Shown here one piece after another: positions 28,105 to 36,705 of a stretch of 64,000 nt of DNA. The notes beneath the pieces were generated by a model, which was given only the letters and a program-made list of their open reading frames with translations, had not been told where the DNA came from and ran no database searches. The stretch's first letter is position 1. Every line of letters begins with the position of its first letter. This stretch comes from Flectobacillus roseus (lineage in GTDB: Bacteria; Bacteroidota; Bacteroidia; Cytophagales; Spirosomataceae): the NCBI RefSeq assembly GCF_030056665.1, contig NZ_JASHIG010000006.1. One strand, written 5' to 3'. The translations under genes and the position numbers were made by a program.

Positions 28105-29277
28105 ATGGAAACACCTAAAGTACACCTTTTTAAGGTTGGAGACATCGTTGCTCTTCGCTCACACCCTTATACTAATTTTCAACACAAAGTACTTATTTCA
28201 GGAGAACCTCAACTTATTTCTCCCCTAATGGTAATTGTTGAAAGCATAGGAGATTTACAAGATGTACACGACGAGTTTACAGGAATTAACCTTCAGAAAA
28301 AAGGAGAAACTTCTAACTGCAAATGTGTTTGGTATTCATCTAAATCAGCACAATTTGAGGAAGCTTGGCTATCTTCTAAATTATTAAAGTTAATCCAAGA
28401 AAAAGTTGAAACAGTTTCAGAAGAAATAGTAATTGGCACGATTGTAACACTTTCTACCGCACAACTGGAACTATCAAAAGTAAAGAGTTCTTTAAATATT
28501 GAAGATGAAAAAGTAAGGACTAATCTTAATCCACTCCTTAGCTTTGTTAGCCCATTAATGCAAGTCATTGGTGTTCCTAAAAATGATAAAAAAGAAGCTT
28601 TGTATGACGTTAAAACAGGAAATAAGAAAAGAGAAATTTCTAAGCAGTTGATAAAATGTAAATGGTTTAATCCTTCGTCTGATAAAATGTCAGAAGCATT
28701 GATACCAATTGAAGCCCTTAGTATAATTCCTGCCATTGAGGAAGAAAAGCTTAATAAATATGCAACTTATGTTAAAAACAAGCAACATATACTAATTAGA
28801 ATAGAAGGAAGTCAAACCATACTTTTACCACAAAAAATCAAATATTTGCATGGTATATACTCTATTGTTGGATATGACTATATCGAGAATAAGACTCATG
28901 CATTTGAAATATTAAAGCTTACTAATCCCGACGAACTTCCCAACCCTTTCATAAACTATGCACCAAATTTTGATAACGAAGAAATAAGAGTATTGTCTAT
29001 TAGAGATCAAATTAGGCAATTAATTAATTACGGCTCAGAAGAAAGTAAATATTTGAGAATAAGATACAAGGATATAAACAATAACTTAACAATACGTACT
29101 ATCAAACAATATTCAATTGAGAGTATAAATATTAATGATACCCCAATAGAGTATTTAGCTGGTTTTTGTAAGTTAAGAAAAGATGAAAGACATTTTCAAC
29201 TTGATAGAATACAATCCGTGGAAATCTTAAACATTAGCTATCCAACACCTGACAATAACCAGAATGAACAATTCTAA
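28105..29277 (+). CDS. Tandem DUF2158-like domains plus C-terminal WYL domain protein
   Basis: With the start at METPKVHLFKVGD the product is 390 residues. An upstream ATG at 28078 is possible, but a TAnnTTTG box (TATGTTTG, 28076..28083) would place transcription start beyond it. Two N-terminal modules follow the small YodC/DUF2158 pattern (FKVGDIVALRS...CVWYSS and IGTIVTLS...CKWFNP). The last 75 residues match a WYL domain (LRIRYKDINN, YLAGFCKLRKDERHF, LDRIQSVEIL). WYL domains sense nucleic acid or nucleotide ligands and regulate defence loci. No classical HTH is seen. It is divergent from the RT gene, which it may control (inference). Confidence 0.65.
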   Translation: METPKVHLFKVGDIVALRSHPYTNFQHKVLISGEPQLISPLMVIVESIGDLQDVHDEFTGINLQKKGETSNCKCVWYSSKSAQFEEAWLSSKLLKLIQEKVETVSEEIVIGTIVTLSTAQLELSKVKSSLNIEDEKVRTNLNPLLSFVSPLMQVIGVPKNDKKEALYDVKTGNKKREISKQLIKCKWFNPSSDKMSEALIPIEALSIIPAIEEEKLNKYATYVKNKQHILIRIEGSQTILLPQKIKYLHGIYSIVGYDYIENKTHAFEILKLTNPDELPNPFINYAPNFDNEEIRVLSIRDQIRQLINYGSEESKYLRIRYKDINNNLTIRTIKQYSIESININDTPIEYLAGFCKLRKDERHFQLDRIQSVEILNISYPTPDNNQNEQF

Positions 29278-29280
29278 TCT

Positions 29281-29330
29281 AATTTTGTAATTCTACTCTG
29301 TCGCTCACAACTTAGTAGAATTACAAAATT
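29281..29330. terminator. Bidirectional terminator
   Basis: A perfect 17-bp stem (29281..29297 with 29314..29330) with A/T-rich outer arms lies between the convergent WYL and DUF1016 genes, 3 nt after the former stop. Confidence 0.85.
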
Positions 29331-29337
29331 GATCAAT

Positions 29338-30432
29338 TTACTTTTTCATATCTTCTTCAATCAACCGTTTTAGTTCATCCACTTTAGGAAGCTCAATTAG
29401 GTATTTTGATACAAATATTTCATTATCTAATCCACCAATAGTATATTCTACAAATGTATCATTTTTGTTTGCACATAAGATGATGCCAATAGGAGGATTA
29501 TCATATTCTCCCATTTCATTATTTTTATAGTAGTTCAAATAAAAATTCATTTGCCCACCATCCGCATGACTAAATTTTCCTACTTTCAAATCTACCAAAA
29601 TATGACATCGTAGGATACGGTGATAAAAAACTAGGTCGATGTAATAATGTTCATTATCAAAAGTGATGCGTTTTTGTCGTGCTTCAAAACAGAAACCTCT
29701 TCCCATTTCAATCAAAAAATCTTGTAAATGGTTAATAATAGCTGTTTCCAACTGATTTTCAGAAATCTTTTTAGATTGATTCAACCCCATAAACTCTAAA
29801 ATAAATGGGCTTCTGATTAAATCTCCTGCTGTCTCTGTCTTGGGATTTTTATGACTTTCAATCATACCTCTCTTATCTGACGACAATCCTGTTCTTTCAA
29901 ACAGAAGAGTATTGATTGCTCTTTCGAGAGTTCTAACTGACCATGAGTTTTGAATAACTTGTACTTCGTAAAAGCGTCTTTTAATATCAGAATCTAACTG
30001 AATTAGTGCTACAAAATGAGAAAAGCTCAAGTGGGAAAGTAACGTTTCTGGAGGATAAGACTCTATGGACTCCAATTGTCCAGACAGTGTCTGGACAATT
30101 GGAGGAGTGAATTGAATAGGAGAGTTTTCTAATTGTGCAGATAATATCTGTACAATTTGTGGATAAGTCTGGTAAAAACTTTTAAACATCAGCAAGTTAC
30201 TTCTTGAAAACCCTTTGATATGCTTCATTTTTTTCACTAATGTCGGAACAGTTTTATTGCCGTAAATAGCCCTATCTTGACCTCTCTGTTCAAATTCTAC
30301 CAGATAATAGCCAATTAACCAATTTCGAAGACTGAGATTTAAGTCAATTTGCTTACTAGCACGTAATTGAAAGTAATTATGGGTGTTTTCTATATTGAGA
30401 ACCAGTTGTTCAAAATCAATTATATTCATCAT
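29338..30432 (-). CDS. DUF1016 (YhcG-like) PD-(D/E)XK nuclease domain protein
   Basis: The 364-residue protein has an N-terminal DUF1016 helical domain (NWLIGYYLVEFEQRGQDRA, near 35-55) and a C-terminal PD-(D/E)XK domain with YYIDLVFYHR and LVDLKVGKF as candidate metal-binding motifs. The family is frequent in mobile elements and beside type I restriction systems; its biochemical role is uncertain. An insertion in the middle duplicates an IVQTLSAQLE-type motif (about residues 92-125). It follows the integrase gene directly (1 nt after its stop), so it is co-transcribed with it. Confidence 0.85.
   Translation of the reverse strand: MMNIIDFEQLVLNIENTHNYFQLRASKQIDLNLSLRNWLIGYYLVEFEQRGQDRAIYGNKTVPTLVKKMKHIKGFSRSNLLMFKSFYQTYPQIVQILSAQLENSPIQFTPPIVQTLSGQLESIESYPPETLLSHLSFSHFVALIQLDSDIKRRFYEVQVIQNSWSVRTLERAINTLLFERTGLSSDKRGMIESHKNPKTETAGDLIRSPFILEFMGLNQSKKISENQLETAIINHLQDFLIEMGRGFCFEARQKRITFDNEHYYIDLVFYHRILRCHILVDLKVGKFSHADGGQMNFYLNYYKNNEMGEYDNPPIGIILCANKNDTFVEYTIGGLDNEIFVSKYLIELPKVDELKRLIEEDMKK
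30071..30103. repeat. Perfect 16-bp inverted repeat inside the DUF1016 gene
   Basis: 30071..30086 and 30088..30103 are reverse complements around a single central base. It codes for PPIVQTLSGQLES, the repeated motif of the insertion. Confidence 0.8.
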
Positions 30433-30433
30433 G

Positions 30434-31642
30434 TTACAGTAAATTTAAAGTAGCCTCATATAGTTCATCATTTTCGAATGAATCGAGGTAAACCTTTGTC
30501 ACTTTCTCTGATTCATGCCCCATCAGTTCACTAATTTTACTAATTTCGACCCCGCTTCTCTTCAAAACGGTTGCGAACGTGTGTCTCGCTACGTAGGTTG
30601 TTAAGTTAGCTTCTATTCCTGCCATTTCTGCTAGCACTTTCAAATCTTGGTTTATCTGTTTTGTGACTTTCTTAATACGATTAGTAATTTGAGGAATTGT
30701 TTTATGTTTCGACTTATCAAGATACGGGAATATATAGTCTCCTAAGCTATATTTTTGATAGTATGCGAGTATTTCTTTAGCGGGTGGTAAGAGTTGCACC
30801 ACTTGACGTTGGTGTGTTTTGTTTCGCTCGTACTCCATCAAACCATCTGGAGATATATTCGTCCATTCGAGCTCGATAATGTCACTAATGTTGATTCCAG
30901 AACAATAATAGCTAAAAAGAAAAGTGTTTTGAGAATCATAAAGTCTAGTTCCTTTTTCAATTTTGAGAGAAGCTATTTTGACAATATCCTCCTTTTTGAT
31001 AGCTCTTTTCTGCGTTTTAGTGTTGAATTTAGAGATTTTGTAATCAACAAAAGGGTCTGCTTCCTTCTTGGCAAAATCTTCTACTACTGCTCTATTATAC
31101 AAGGCTCTCAAAGTACGAAAGTGTACACTCATAGAAACCTCAGAAACACCTCTTTCCCTGAAATCTTGCTCAAACCTTCGCAAAAAAGAACCGTCTAATT
31201 CGGAAAAAGTGAAGTCTTTTTGATTTCTAAAGCGCTCAAGTACTTTCTTTAAATTTTTATGAACGTTTGCATTGCCTACCTTATCCGCTTTCATCAGGTC
31301 AGTTATTACCTCATCGAGAAACTGAAGTACTGTTATACGTTTACTTTGGTTTTTTAGTTTCTTGGTGAATTCTTCAGCAGTAAAACTTGCCTTTTCATCC
31401 TCTAACTGCATCAAAAGTCGTCTTGCATCTGTTTTTGTTTTTTCAATTTTAATAATCATTTCAGTGGCAAGAGGATGTTTTTTAACAGGTAAATTTTTCT
31501 TATCATCCCACATTGCTTTGGAGCAACTCATACCCACAGAGATATATTTAGGTTTTCGGTCTTTAATCAATCGAACCATAATAGGATGTTCCCCATTTTT
31601 TAATACTTTGGAGGTGTACAAAAGCACATCAATAGAAGCCAT
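30434..31642 (-). CDS. int: Tyrosine integrase of the element
   Basis: The 402-residue protein has an arm-DNA-binding domain (residues 1-90, VLLYTSKVLKNGEHPIMVRL), a SAM-like core-binding domain (about 105-205) and a catalytic domain with YVARHTFATVL, GHESEKVTKVYLDSF (Tyr nucleophile) and the Bacteroidota-type box SYYCSGINISDI. In that box the usual box I arginine is not evident. It ends the element 150 bp from the tRNA-Asp remnant and points inward, as expected for a tRNA-targeting integrase. A promoter and a doubled GTTTAAAC site precede it. Confidence 0.93.
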   Translation of the reverse strand: MASIDVLLYTSKVLKNGEHPIMVRLIKDRKPKYISVGMSCSKAMWDDKKNLPVKKHPLATEMIIKIEKTKTDARRLLMQLEDEKASFTAEEFTKKLKNQSKRITVLQFLDEVITDLMKADKVGNANVHKNLKKVLERFRNQKDFTFSELDGSFLRRFEQDFRERGVSEVSMSVHFRTLRALYNRAVVEDFAKKEADPFVDYKISKFNTKTQKRAIKKEDIVKIASLKIEKGTRLYDSQNTFLFSYYCSGINISDIIELEWTNISPDGLMEYERNKTHQRQVVQLLPPAKEILAYYQKYSLGDYIFPYLDKSKHKTIPQITNRIKKVTKQINQDLKVLAEMAGIEANLTTYVARHTFATVLKRSGVEISKISELMGHESEKVTKVYLDSFENDELYEATLNLL

Positions 31643-31663
31643 TTACAAATTTTGATTTATATG

Positions 31664-31714
31664 GTTTAAACATAGTTTAAACAAATGTAGCAAAAAAATA
31701 CAATTAAACACAAA
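31664..31714 (-). promoter_or_regulatory. int promoter with doubled GTTTAAAC operator-like sites
   Basis: On the minus strand, TTTG (31711..31714) and TACATTTG (31682..31689) are 21 nt apart, a good Bacteroidota promoter. The palindrome GTTTAAAC occurs at 31664..31671 and 31675..31682, 11 bp apart and overlapping the -7 box and start region. It could be a repressor operator or integrase arm sites. Confidence 0.6.
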
Positions 31715-31790
31715 TAATCAAAAGAATAAACCTATATAAACGTTTAAAAATCAGATATTTAAAAATATATCAATATAAATAAAAACAAAC

Positions 31791-31863
31791 AATACATGCC
31801 TGTCACGCATGGGGTCGCGGGTTCGAGTCCCGTCCAGACCGCAAAAGCTCAGAAAGAAATTTC
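31791..31863 (+). other. attR: att half-site: 3' remnant of tRNA-Asp plus terminator
   Basis: The 73 bases are identical to 44344..44416, that is tRNA-Asp from the D-arm end to the discriminator base plus the first part of its terminator hairpin. The 5' 23 bases of the tRNA are absent, so it cannot form a tRNA. It lies 149 bp from the integrase start. The left or right name is arbitrary. Confidence 0.88.
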
Positions 31864-31999
31864 TGAGCTTTTTTGTGTTTAATTCTAACCCAAAAAATCC
31901 TTTCTTCTATAAAATATTCATAACTTCAACCTTTTTAAGGTTTATAAATTAGTTCTCAAGCTATTATTCATTCGAGTCCAAATTTTCACCAAATGTTAG

Positions 32000-32007
32000 T
32001 AGTTTTG
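32000..32007 (+). promoter_or_regulatory. Probable -7 box for the nuclease-mcrBC operon
   Basis: TAGTTTTG fits TAnnTTTG, 27 nt before the start codon at 32034. No clear TTTG was found at the -33 position. Confidence 0.45.
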
Positions 32008-32033
32008 CGTTTATACAAAATAATTTTCACACC

Positions 32034-32672
32034 ATGCAATCTAATTCTCAAAAAATGACCCTTGGAATTATTCTATTAGTACTAGGCTTTATATCTATTA
32101 GTGTTGGGATTATTTATATCAAAAAGTCAAATCAACCAGAACCCAATACTCCAATTAGTGCCGCTCCTACAACGACTCCTGAAATAATGGATGCTCCCAA
32201 AAATGATGACTCTGAAAAAGAAAAAGGAGAAGCCTTTGAAAAATTTGTTGTGCAGAAATTCTCTAAAACCTATTTTTCTGTTAAGGAGTGGCGTAGCGAC
32301 AAATTTGTAAAAGGACATTATGCAGAAAGCGCCTCCTACCCTGACTTGACGATGGAGTTTAAGCTACGAGAGCAAAAAGAACTATTTGCAGTAGAATGTA
32401 AATACCGTAGCGATTATTTTAAGGAGGGTGTAGAATGGTGTAAAGAGCATCAGCTTAAAAACTATCAAAAATTTGCCCAAGAGAATAAAATGCCTGTTTT
32501 TGTTGTCATTGGCATTGGCAACTCAGCACACGCTCCAGCAGATTTGTATTGCATTCCACTGAAAGCATTGAAAGAAACCTTTGTGTCGAAGAGTTTTTTA
32601 CAAAGCTATCAAAAACATAATTTTCAAGAAACTAACTTTTTCTACGATTCACAACATAATACCTTGAAGTAA
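32034..32672 (+). CDS. Membrane-anchored PD-(D/E)XK nuclease-like protein
   Basis: The 212-residue protein has an N-terminal membrane helix (about 10-29, LGIILLVLGFISISVGIIYI), a Pro/Thr-rich linker and a C-terminal domain (65-212). Motifs there are GEAFEKFVVQKF, YPDLTMEF and FAVECKYRS, a PD-(D/E)XK arrangement. The catalytic domain should face the cytoplasm or periplasm depending on topology; with a short positively charged N-terminus this is uncertain. It is 3 nt upstream of mcrB. A close paralogue follows mcrC at 35995. It probably acts with, or guards, the McrBC module (inference). Confidence 0.75.
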   Translation: MQSNSQKMTLGIILLVLGFISISVGIIYIKKSNQPEPNTPISAAPTTTPEIMDAPKNDDSEKEKGEAFEKFVVQKFSKTYFSVKEWRSDKFVKGHYAESASYPDLTMEFKLREQKELFAVECKYRSDYFKEGVEWCKEHQLKNYQKFAQENKMPVFVVIGIGNSAHAPADLYCIPLKALKETFVSKSFLQSYQKHNFQETNFFYDSQHNTLK

Positions 32673-32675
32673 ACC

Positions 32676-34538
32676 ATGAGTACAATAGCACAGCTACACA
32701 AAGAAATTTATGACTTCTTGATGGAATATCATCAGGTGAATCCAACCTTTAAGTTTGCTCCTCGTACACGATCCATTGCCAATGGGAGAGGTTATCAGGA
32801 TGGTTACTGGTTTAATGGAAATGATGATTATCTATTCATCGGACTTTATAGCCCTAATGATAGCGTCAATAAAACTCGTACGATTGGTATTTTTATTCAG
32901 TTAAGGCAATCTCTCATACAAAAAGCCTACCTACTGATTACCTACAGAGATGTCGCACAGATACCTGATATACCATTTTATAACAAATTAGTTGAGCGTC
33001 TTAAACAAAACTCAACGCTTCATCAGGAACGAGAAAACAAATATCAATTACATTTCGAGAATCCCAGAGATTGGCAAACTTGGCTACCAAATTTTCTTGA
33101 AAATCAAAAGCCAATAATTGATCGATATATCGAAGAACAAGGGCGTAGAGATGATTTCTTTATCAACCAAGATTGGTTTCGCGAACATACTAATGCCATT
33201 AGAAATGTGAGAAATAATACTTCTATACAATTCAATACACCCGTAAATATCAATAGAATCGTTAATCAAATACCTCAAAATATGCCCCACTACCCGCTCA
33301 ACCAAATCCTCTACGGACCTCCTGGGACTGGTAAAACATATCAGACGGTTGCTTTGGCTTATCAAATTGTCCATCAACTGCCATTGGATGAGGACATTGA
33401 CTACACACTAGCTAGAGCTTGGTACAAACAAGAATTGGCAAAAAATCACGACCGTCAGGTGGAGTTTATTACCTTTCACCAAAATTATAGCTATGAGGAC
33501 TTTATCGCAGGCATCAAACCTGCCCTCAATGACGACTCCCTTGGCTTTAGAGAACATAAAGGGATTTTCTTTGAAGTATGCCAGAGGGCATTGAAGAATT
33601 ATGAGGATAGTCAACGGAGTACAGCAGAAATACAACGAGACCAACTAACGGAAGCATTTTTTGAAGAATTTAAAAACTCAATTATTGAGCACTTAGAAAT
33701 GGCTCCATACCCTATTTCTAACTCAGTAAAAATTCATGATGTAACCGAGAGCGCATTTGTTTATGGAAATACAACAAATAATTATATGAAATTTCAGGAT
33801 ATACTAAAAATATTTGCGAACCCTGAGGCTACATCAAGACAAAGTGCTAGTCAAACCCCAAATATTTCTGGACTAGCTCGACAACATATAACTTACTATT
33901 ACAATGTGGTAAAACTATTTCGAGACTTTAGTACACAACATAACATTTCATCGCAACCCATTCCTGCTCAACCGCTCAAAAACTACGTCTTAATCATCGA
34001 CGAAATCAACCGTGCCAATATTTCAAGGGTTTTTGGAGAGCTTATTACGTTATTGGAAGAAGATAAACGTTGGGGGAATGATTTTGAAACAGAGGTTTTG
34101 CTTCCTGATGGTTTTACCAAATTTACTGTACCCAAAAATTTATATATAATCGGTACGATGAATACTGCCGATAAATCTATTGCTTTGCTAGATATTGCCC
34201 TCCGCCGACGCTTTGAATTTATTCCTTTATACCCCGATGCATCAAAGGTTAAGGATGAATATCAATTATTTTTTAACACCTTAAATCAGCGTATCAAAGA
34301 TAAAAAGGGGATAGATTTTTGTATTGGACATGCCTATTTTATGCCTCCTCAAGATCGTAGTTTTGATTTTGTTAAAGCAATGAATCAAAAGGTTATTCCA
34401 TTACTTATGGAGTATTTTTACAATGCCAGAACTACTCAAAATGATGTAAAACAGTTGCTTGAGGAAGCCTTAAGTGTATCTGGATTACCTTTACAGATTG
34501 AAGAAAACATGTTCCAAATTAAGATTGTAGCTTCATAA
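32676..34538 (+). CDS. mcrB: McrB-type 5-methylcytosine restriction GTPase
   Basis: The 620-residue protein has an N-terminal target-binding region (1-190, unrecognised in detail) and an AAA+ GTPase domain. Walker A is GPPGTGKT (214-221), Walker B LIIDEINRANISRVF, sensor GTMNTADKSIALLD and RRRFEF. In McrBC, McrB binds modified DNA and translocates on GTP hydrolysis while McrC cuts. The N-terminal domain differs from E. coli McrB, so the recognised modification may differ. The 22-nt gap to mcrC indicates an operon. Confidence 0.92.
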   Translation: MSTIAQLHKEIYDFLMEYHQVNPTFKFAPRTRSIANGRGYQDGYWFNGNDDYLFIGLYSPNDSVNKTRTIGIFIQLRQSLIQKAYLLITYRDVAQIPDIPFYNKLVERLKQNSTLHQERENKYQLHFENPRDWQTWLPNFLENQKPIIDRYIEEQGRRDDFFINQDWFREHTNAIRNVRNNTSIQFNTPVNINRIVNQIPQNMPHYPLNQILYGPPGTGKTYQTVALAYQIVHQLPLDEDIDYTLARAWYKQELAKNHDRQVEFITFHQNYSYEDFIAGIKPALNDDSLGFREHKGIFFEVCQRALKNYEDSQRSTAEIQRDQLTEAFFEEFKNSIIEHLEMAPYPISNSVKIHDVTESAFVYGNTTNNYMKFQDILKIFANPEATSRQSASQTPNISGLARQHITYYYNVVKLFRDFSTQHNISSQPIPAQPLKNYVLIIDEINRANISRVFGELITLLEEDKRWGNDFETEVLLPDGFTKFTVPKNLYIIGTMNTADKSIALLDIALRRRFEFIPLYPDASKVKDEYQLFFNTLNQRIKDKKGIDFCIGHAYFMPPQDRSFDFVKAMNQKVIPLLMEYFYNARTTQNDVKQLLEEALSVSGLPLQIEENMFQIKIVAS

Positions 34539-34560
34539 ATTCAAAGTCTTTACTACTTTT

Positions 34561-35847
34561 ATGAGAATAGATACATTTGAATTTGGCAATACCTTTTGCA
34601 TTCCTGATAACTACGTTGGGGGCTTAAAGACCTATTTGAGTGAGGTTTGGCAAAGTCGTCTAAAATATCAATCATTGGAAAATCTTGAAGATAATGCTAG
34701 TGCAAAATCGTATGAAAGGATTTTTCATTTTGATGGAAATCAATTACGTGCTAAAAACTATATAGGCTTTATCCAGTATCAGGATCTTCGAATCAATATT
34801 TACCCTAAAATTGTAGCTCAACAACCTCAAAAAGAGGAGATTATTTCAAAAGTTTTATATTGGCTATCTTACAGTAAACGCCTACAATTTCCTTTTTCAG
34901 AAATTTCGTTACAACAACAGCCATTTGATGATTGGCTGGAAGCTTATATCTATTTATTTACGCAACACGCACGTGAGGTATTAAGTATTCAGCCCTATCA
35001 TACCTATCAGGAAGTAGTGGAGGAAACAAGTTTTCTAAGAGGAGGTTTAGCTATTTCGGAATATACTCAATCTAATTTGTCCACTGGTCGGCACCAGTAT
35101 TTTCAGAGCAGATATGAGCCATTCTTGTATGATAATTTGTTTAATCGTATTGTCAAATATGTAGCAAGATTGTTGCTTTCTTTCACTCAAAATATCACTA
35201 ATCAGACAGCATTACAAGAGTTAGCATTTATTCTAGATGGTGTTTCGGAGGCTGAATATCGAGCGCTAGATTGTGACAAAGTGGTGCTAAATCCCCTCTA
35301 TCAAGACTTAAAGCTAGTATTATCGATGGCTAAAATGTTTTTGGAATCTAGCGCTATTCATCATTCACAGCATCAACACACAATGTCCCTTTTACTTCCG
35401 ATGGAGGTTATTTATGAGGATTTTCTGAGTGGATTTATTAAAAAGAATTTTCCATTTCGTAACCCTATTTCTCAGAAAATGGGATTCTTGGCGAGCAATG
35501 AGCTATCTCAGCAAGTGTTTGCTACCAAGCAAGATATAGTTTTATCTTTTCCCAAAGTAATTGTGGACACTAAGTACAAAATCCGTCAAAAGCAGGATGT
35601 AAAGCGAGGTGTGTCTCAAAATGATTTGTATCAAATGGTTGCTTATTCCATTCGTAGTAATGTTGAGAACGTAGTTTTGCTCTACCCCAAAGCATGGAAT
35701 CAGAATAGCTCAATCGATACCTTTACCATTGAAGATACATTAGCCTGTCCACCTCGAAAAATTCAAATCAAAGCCGTGGATGTGGATATTTGTGTGGATG
35801 ATGCTCAAATTAATGCTCAACTAGCGAATATTTTGAGTGTAGACTAA
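34561..35847 (+). CDS. mcrC: McrC-type nuclease subunit
   Basis: The 428-residue protein has an N-terminal McrB-interaction region and a C-terminal PD-(D/E)XK nuclease, with KVIVDTKYKIR and the downstream helix NDLYQMVAYSI as key motifs. It is the cleaving partner of the upstream McrB. Length and motif order fit the LlaJI/McrC family. It is the last gene before a hairpin at 35908..35945. Confidence 0.92.
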   Translation: MRIDTFEFGNTFCIPDNYVGGLKTYLSEVWQSRLKYQSLENLEDNASAKSYERIFHFDGNQLRAKNYIGFIQYQDLRINIYPKIVAQQPQKEEIISKVLYWLSYSKRLQFPFSEISLQQQPFDDWLEAYIYLFTQHAREVLSIQPYHTYQEVVEETSFLRGGLAISEYTQSNLSTGRHQYFQSRYEPFLYDNLFNRIVKYVARLLLSFTQNITNQTALQELAFILDGVSEAEYRALDCDKVVLNPLYQDLKLVLSMAKMFLESSAIHHSQHQHTMSLLLPMEVIYEDFLSGFIKKNFPFRNPISQKMGFLASNELSQQVFATKQDIVLSFPKVIVDTKYKIRQKQDVKRGVSQNDLYQMVAYSIRSNVENVVLLYPKAWNQNSSIDTFTIEDTLACPPRKIQIKAVDVDICVDDAQINAQLANILSVD

Positions 35848-35907
35848 AGTCAGTATATTTTAATCTTTCCACAAACCCCTAAACATATCAAAATACATTT
35901 TAATTTT

Positions 35908-35945
35908 GCTAAATAGAAACAGACTTCCCTCTGTTTCTATTTAGC
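35908..35945. terminator. Hairpin after mcrC
   Basis: A perfect 16-bp stem (35908..35923 with 35930..35945) has a 6-nt loop. The T tract after it is poor on the plus strand, so it may terminate or stabilise the mRNA end. Confidence 0.55.
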
Positions 35946-35994
35946 ATTCTAGGACACTAATGTCTTTTCCATTACCAATACCACCATCTTATTT

Positions 35995-36588
35995 ATGACT
36001 GTAGGAATTTTATTTTTGATTCTTGGGGCGATTGTTTTTGTGTTTTTAAAAAATGAAAATTCTACCAATGTTACCCAGCACTACGATGATTATGAAACCG
36101 ATTACTCCTCTACTATCGACTATTCGCCTGAACATGAGAAAGGAGAAGCCTTTGAGAAATACGTAGTTCAAAAATTTTCAAGAAACCTTTTTAAGGTAAA
36201 AGAATGGCGTGGCGATAAGTTTGTGAATGGGCAATATGCCGAAACTACCACCTATCCCGACCTTACCTTAGAATTTAACTTTCGTGATGTTACCCAGACT
36301 TTTGCGGTTGAGTGCAAATACAGAAGCGACTATTATCGCGATGGTATTGAATGGTGTAAGCCCTACCAGCTCGAAAATTACAGACATTATGCTCAGCGTT
36401 TCCGTATGCCCGTTTTTGTGGTCATTGGCGTTGGGTATTCTCCTTATGAACCCGACGAATTATATGTGATTCCGCTCAAGGCTTTGCATCAGACATTTGT
36501 ATCGAGGTCATTTTTGAAACATTATCAGAAATATAATTTTCAAGAGTCTAACTTCTATTTTGATCCTCAATCCCTCTCTTTACGCTGA
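35995..36588 (+). CDS. Second membrane-anchored PD-(D/E)XK nuclease-like protein
   Basis: The 197-residue protein is a paralogue of the one at 32034..32672. It has an N-terminal membrane helix (residues 1-18, TVGILFLILGAIVFVFL), an acidic linker, then GEAFEKYVVQKFSR, YPDLTLEF, FAVECKYRSDYY. The two differ in linker and helix but keep the putative catalytic D-ECK residues. It is separated from mcrC by a hairpin, so it may have its own promoter. A pair of such proteins around mcrBC suggests duplication and division of labour, or an ancestral chromosomal pair split by insertion of mcrBC. Confidence 0.75.
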   Translation: MTVGILFLILGAIVFVFLKNENSTNVTQHYDDYETDYSSTIDYSPEHEKGEAFEKYVVQKFSRNLFKVKEWRGDKFVNGQYAETTTYPDLTLEFNFRDVTQTFAVECKYRSDYYRDGIEWCKPYQLENYRHYAQRFRMPVFVVIGVGYSPYEPDELYVIPLKALHQTFVSRSFLKHYQKYNFQESNFYFDPQSLSLR

Positions 36589-36615
36589 TTTGATATACTT
36601 TTTGACATCTTTTGC

Positions 36616-36644
36616 TTGGTCTTTAGATGGTTCTCTTAAATTTG
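36616..36644 (+). promoter_or_regulatory. Promoter of the DEDDh exonuclease gene
   Basis: TTG (36616..36618) and TAAATTTG (36637..36644) are 18 nt apart, a good Bacteroidota promoter 62 nt before the start codon. Confidence 0.6.
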
Positions 36645-36705
36645 TAGTTTGCCTTATTGGTAGAATATTTTTTTTGAATCATTTACAAACCTAATATTAA
36701 ATCGT

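Larger units (their letters stand above)
1..31863. mobile_element. Right part of a defence-rich integrative element in tRNA-Asp
   Basis: The right boundary is a 73-bp exact copy of the 3' two thirds of tRNA-Asp plus its terminator (31791..31863; intact gene at 44321). A tyrosine integrase reads away from it at 30434..31642. Further in lie an excisionase-like HTH, a RepA-like ATPase and RHH protein genes, all typical of Bacteroidota integrative or mobilisable elements. An element entering the 3' end of a plus-strand tRNA leaves the whole tRNA at its left end and a 3' remnant at its right end, so the left end should be a whole tRNA-Asp outside this window. No relaxase or conjugation gene is visible here. 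The boundary is seen; treating all of 1..31790 as one element is inference. Confidence 0.7.

Noticed and set aside
30071..30103. 33-bp palindrome in the DUF1016 gene as a recombination or att site
   Set aside because: It lies inside an intact coding sequence and is explained by a repeated IVQTLSxQLE-type coding motif; no matching site was found elsewhere in the window.
31791..31863. A second functional tRNA-Asp
   Set aside because: The 5' acceptor strand and D-arm are missing and the upstream bases do not replace them.
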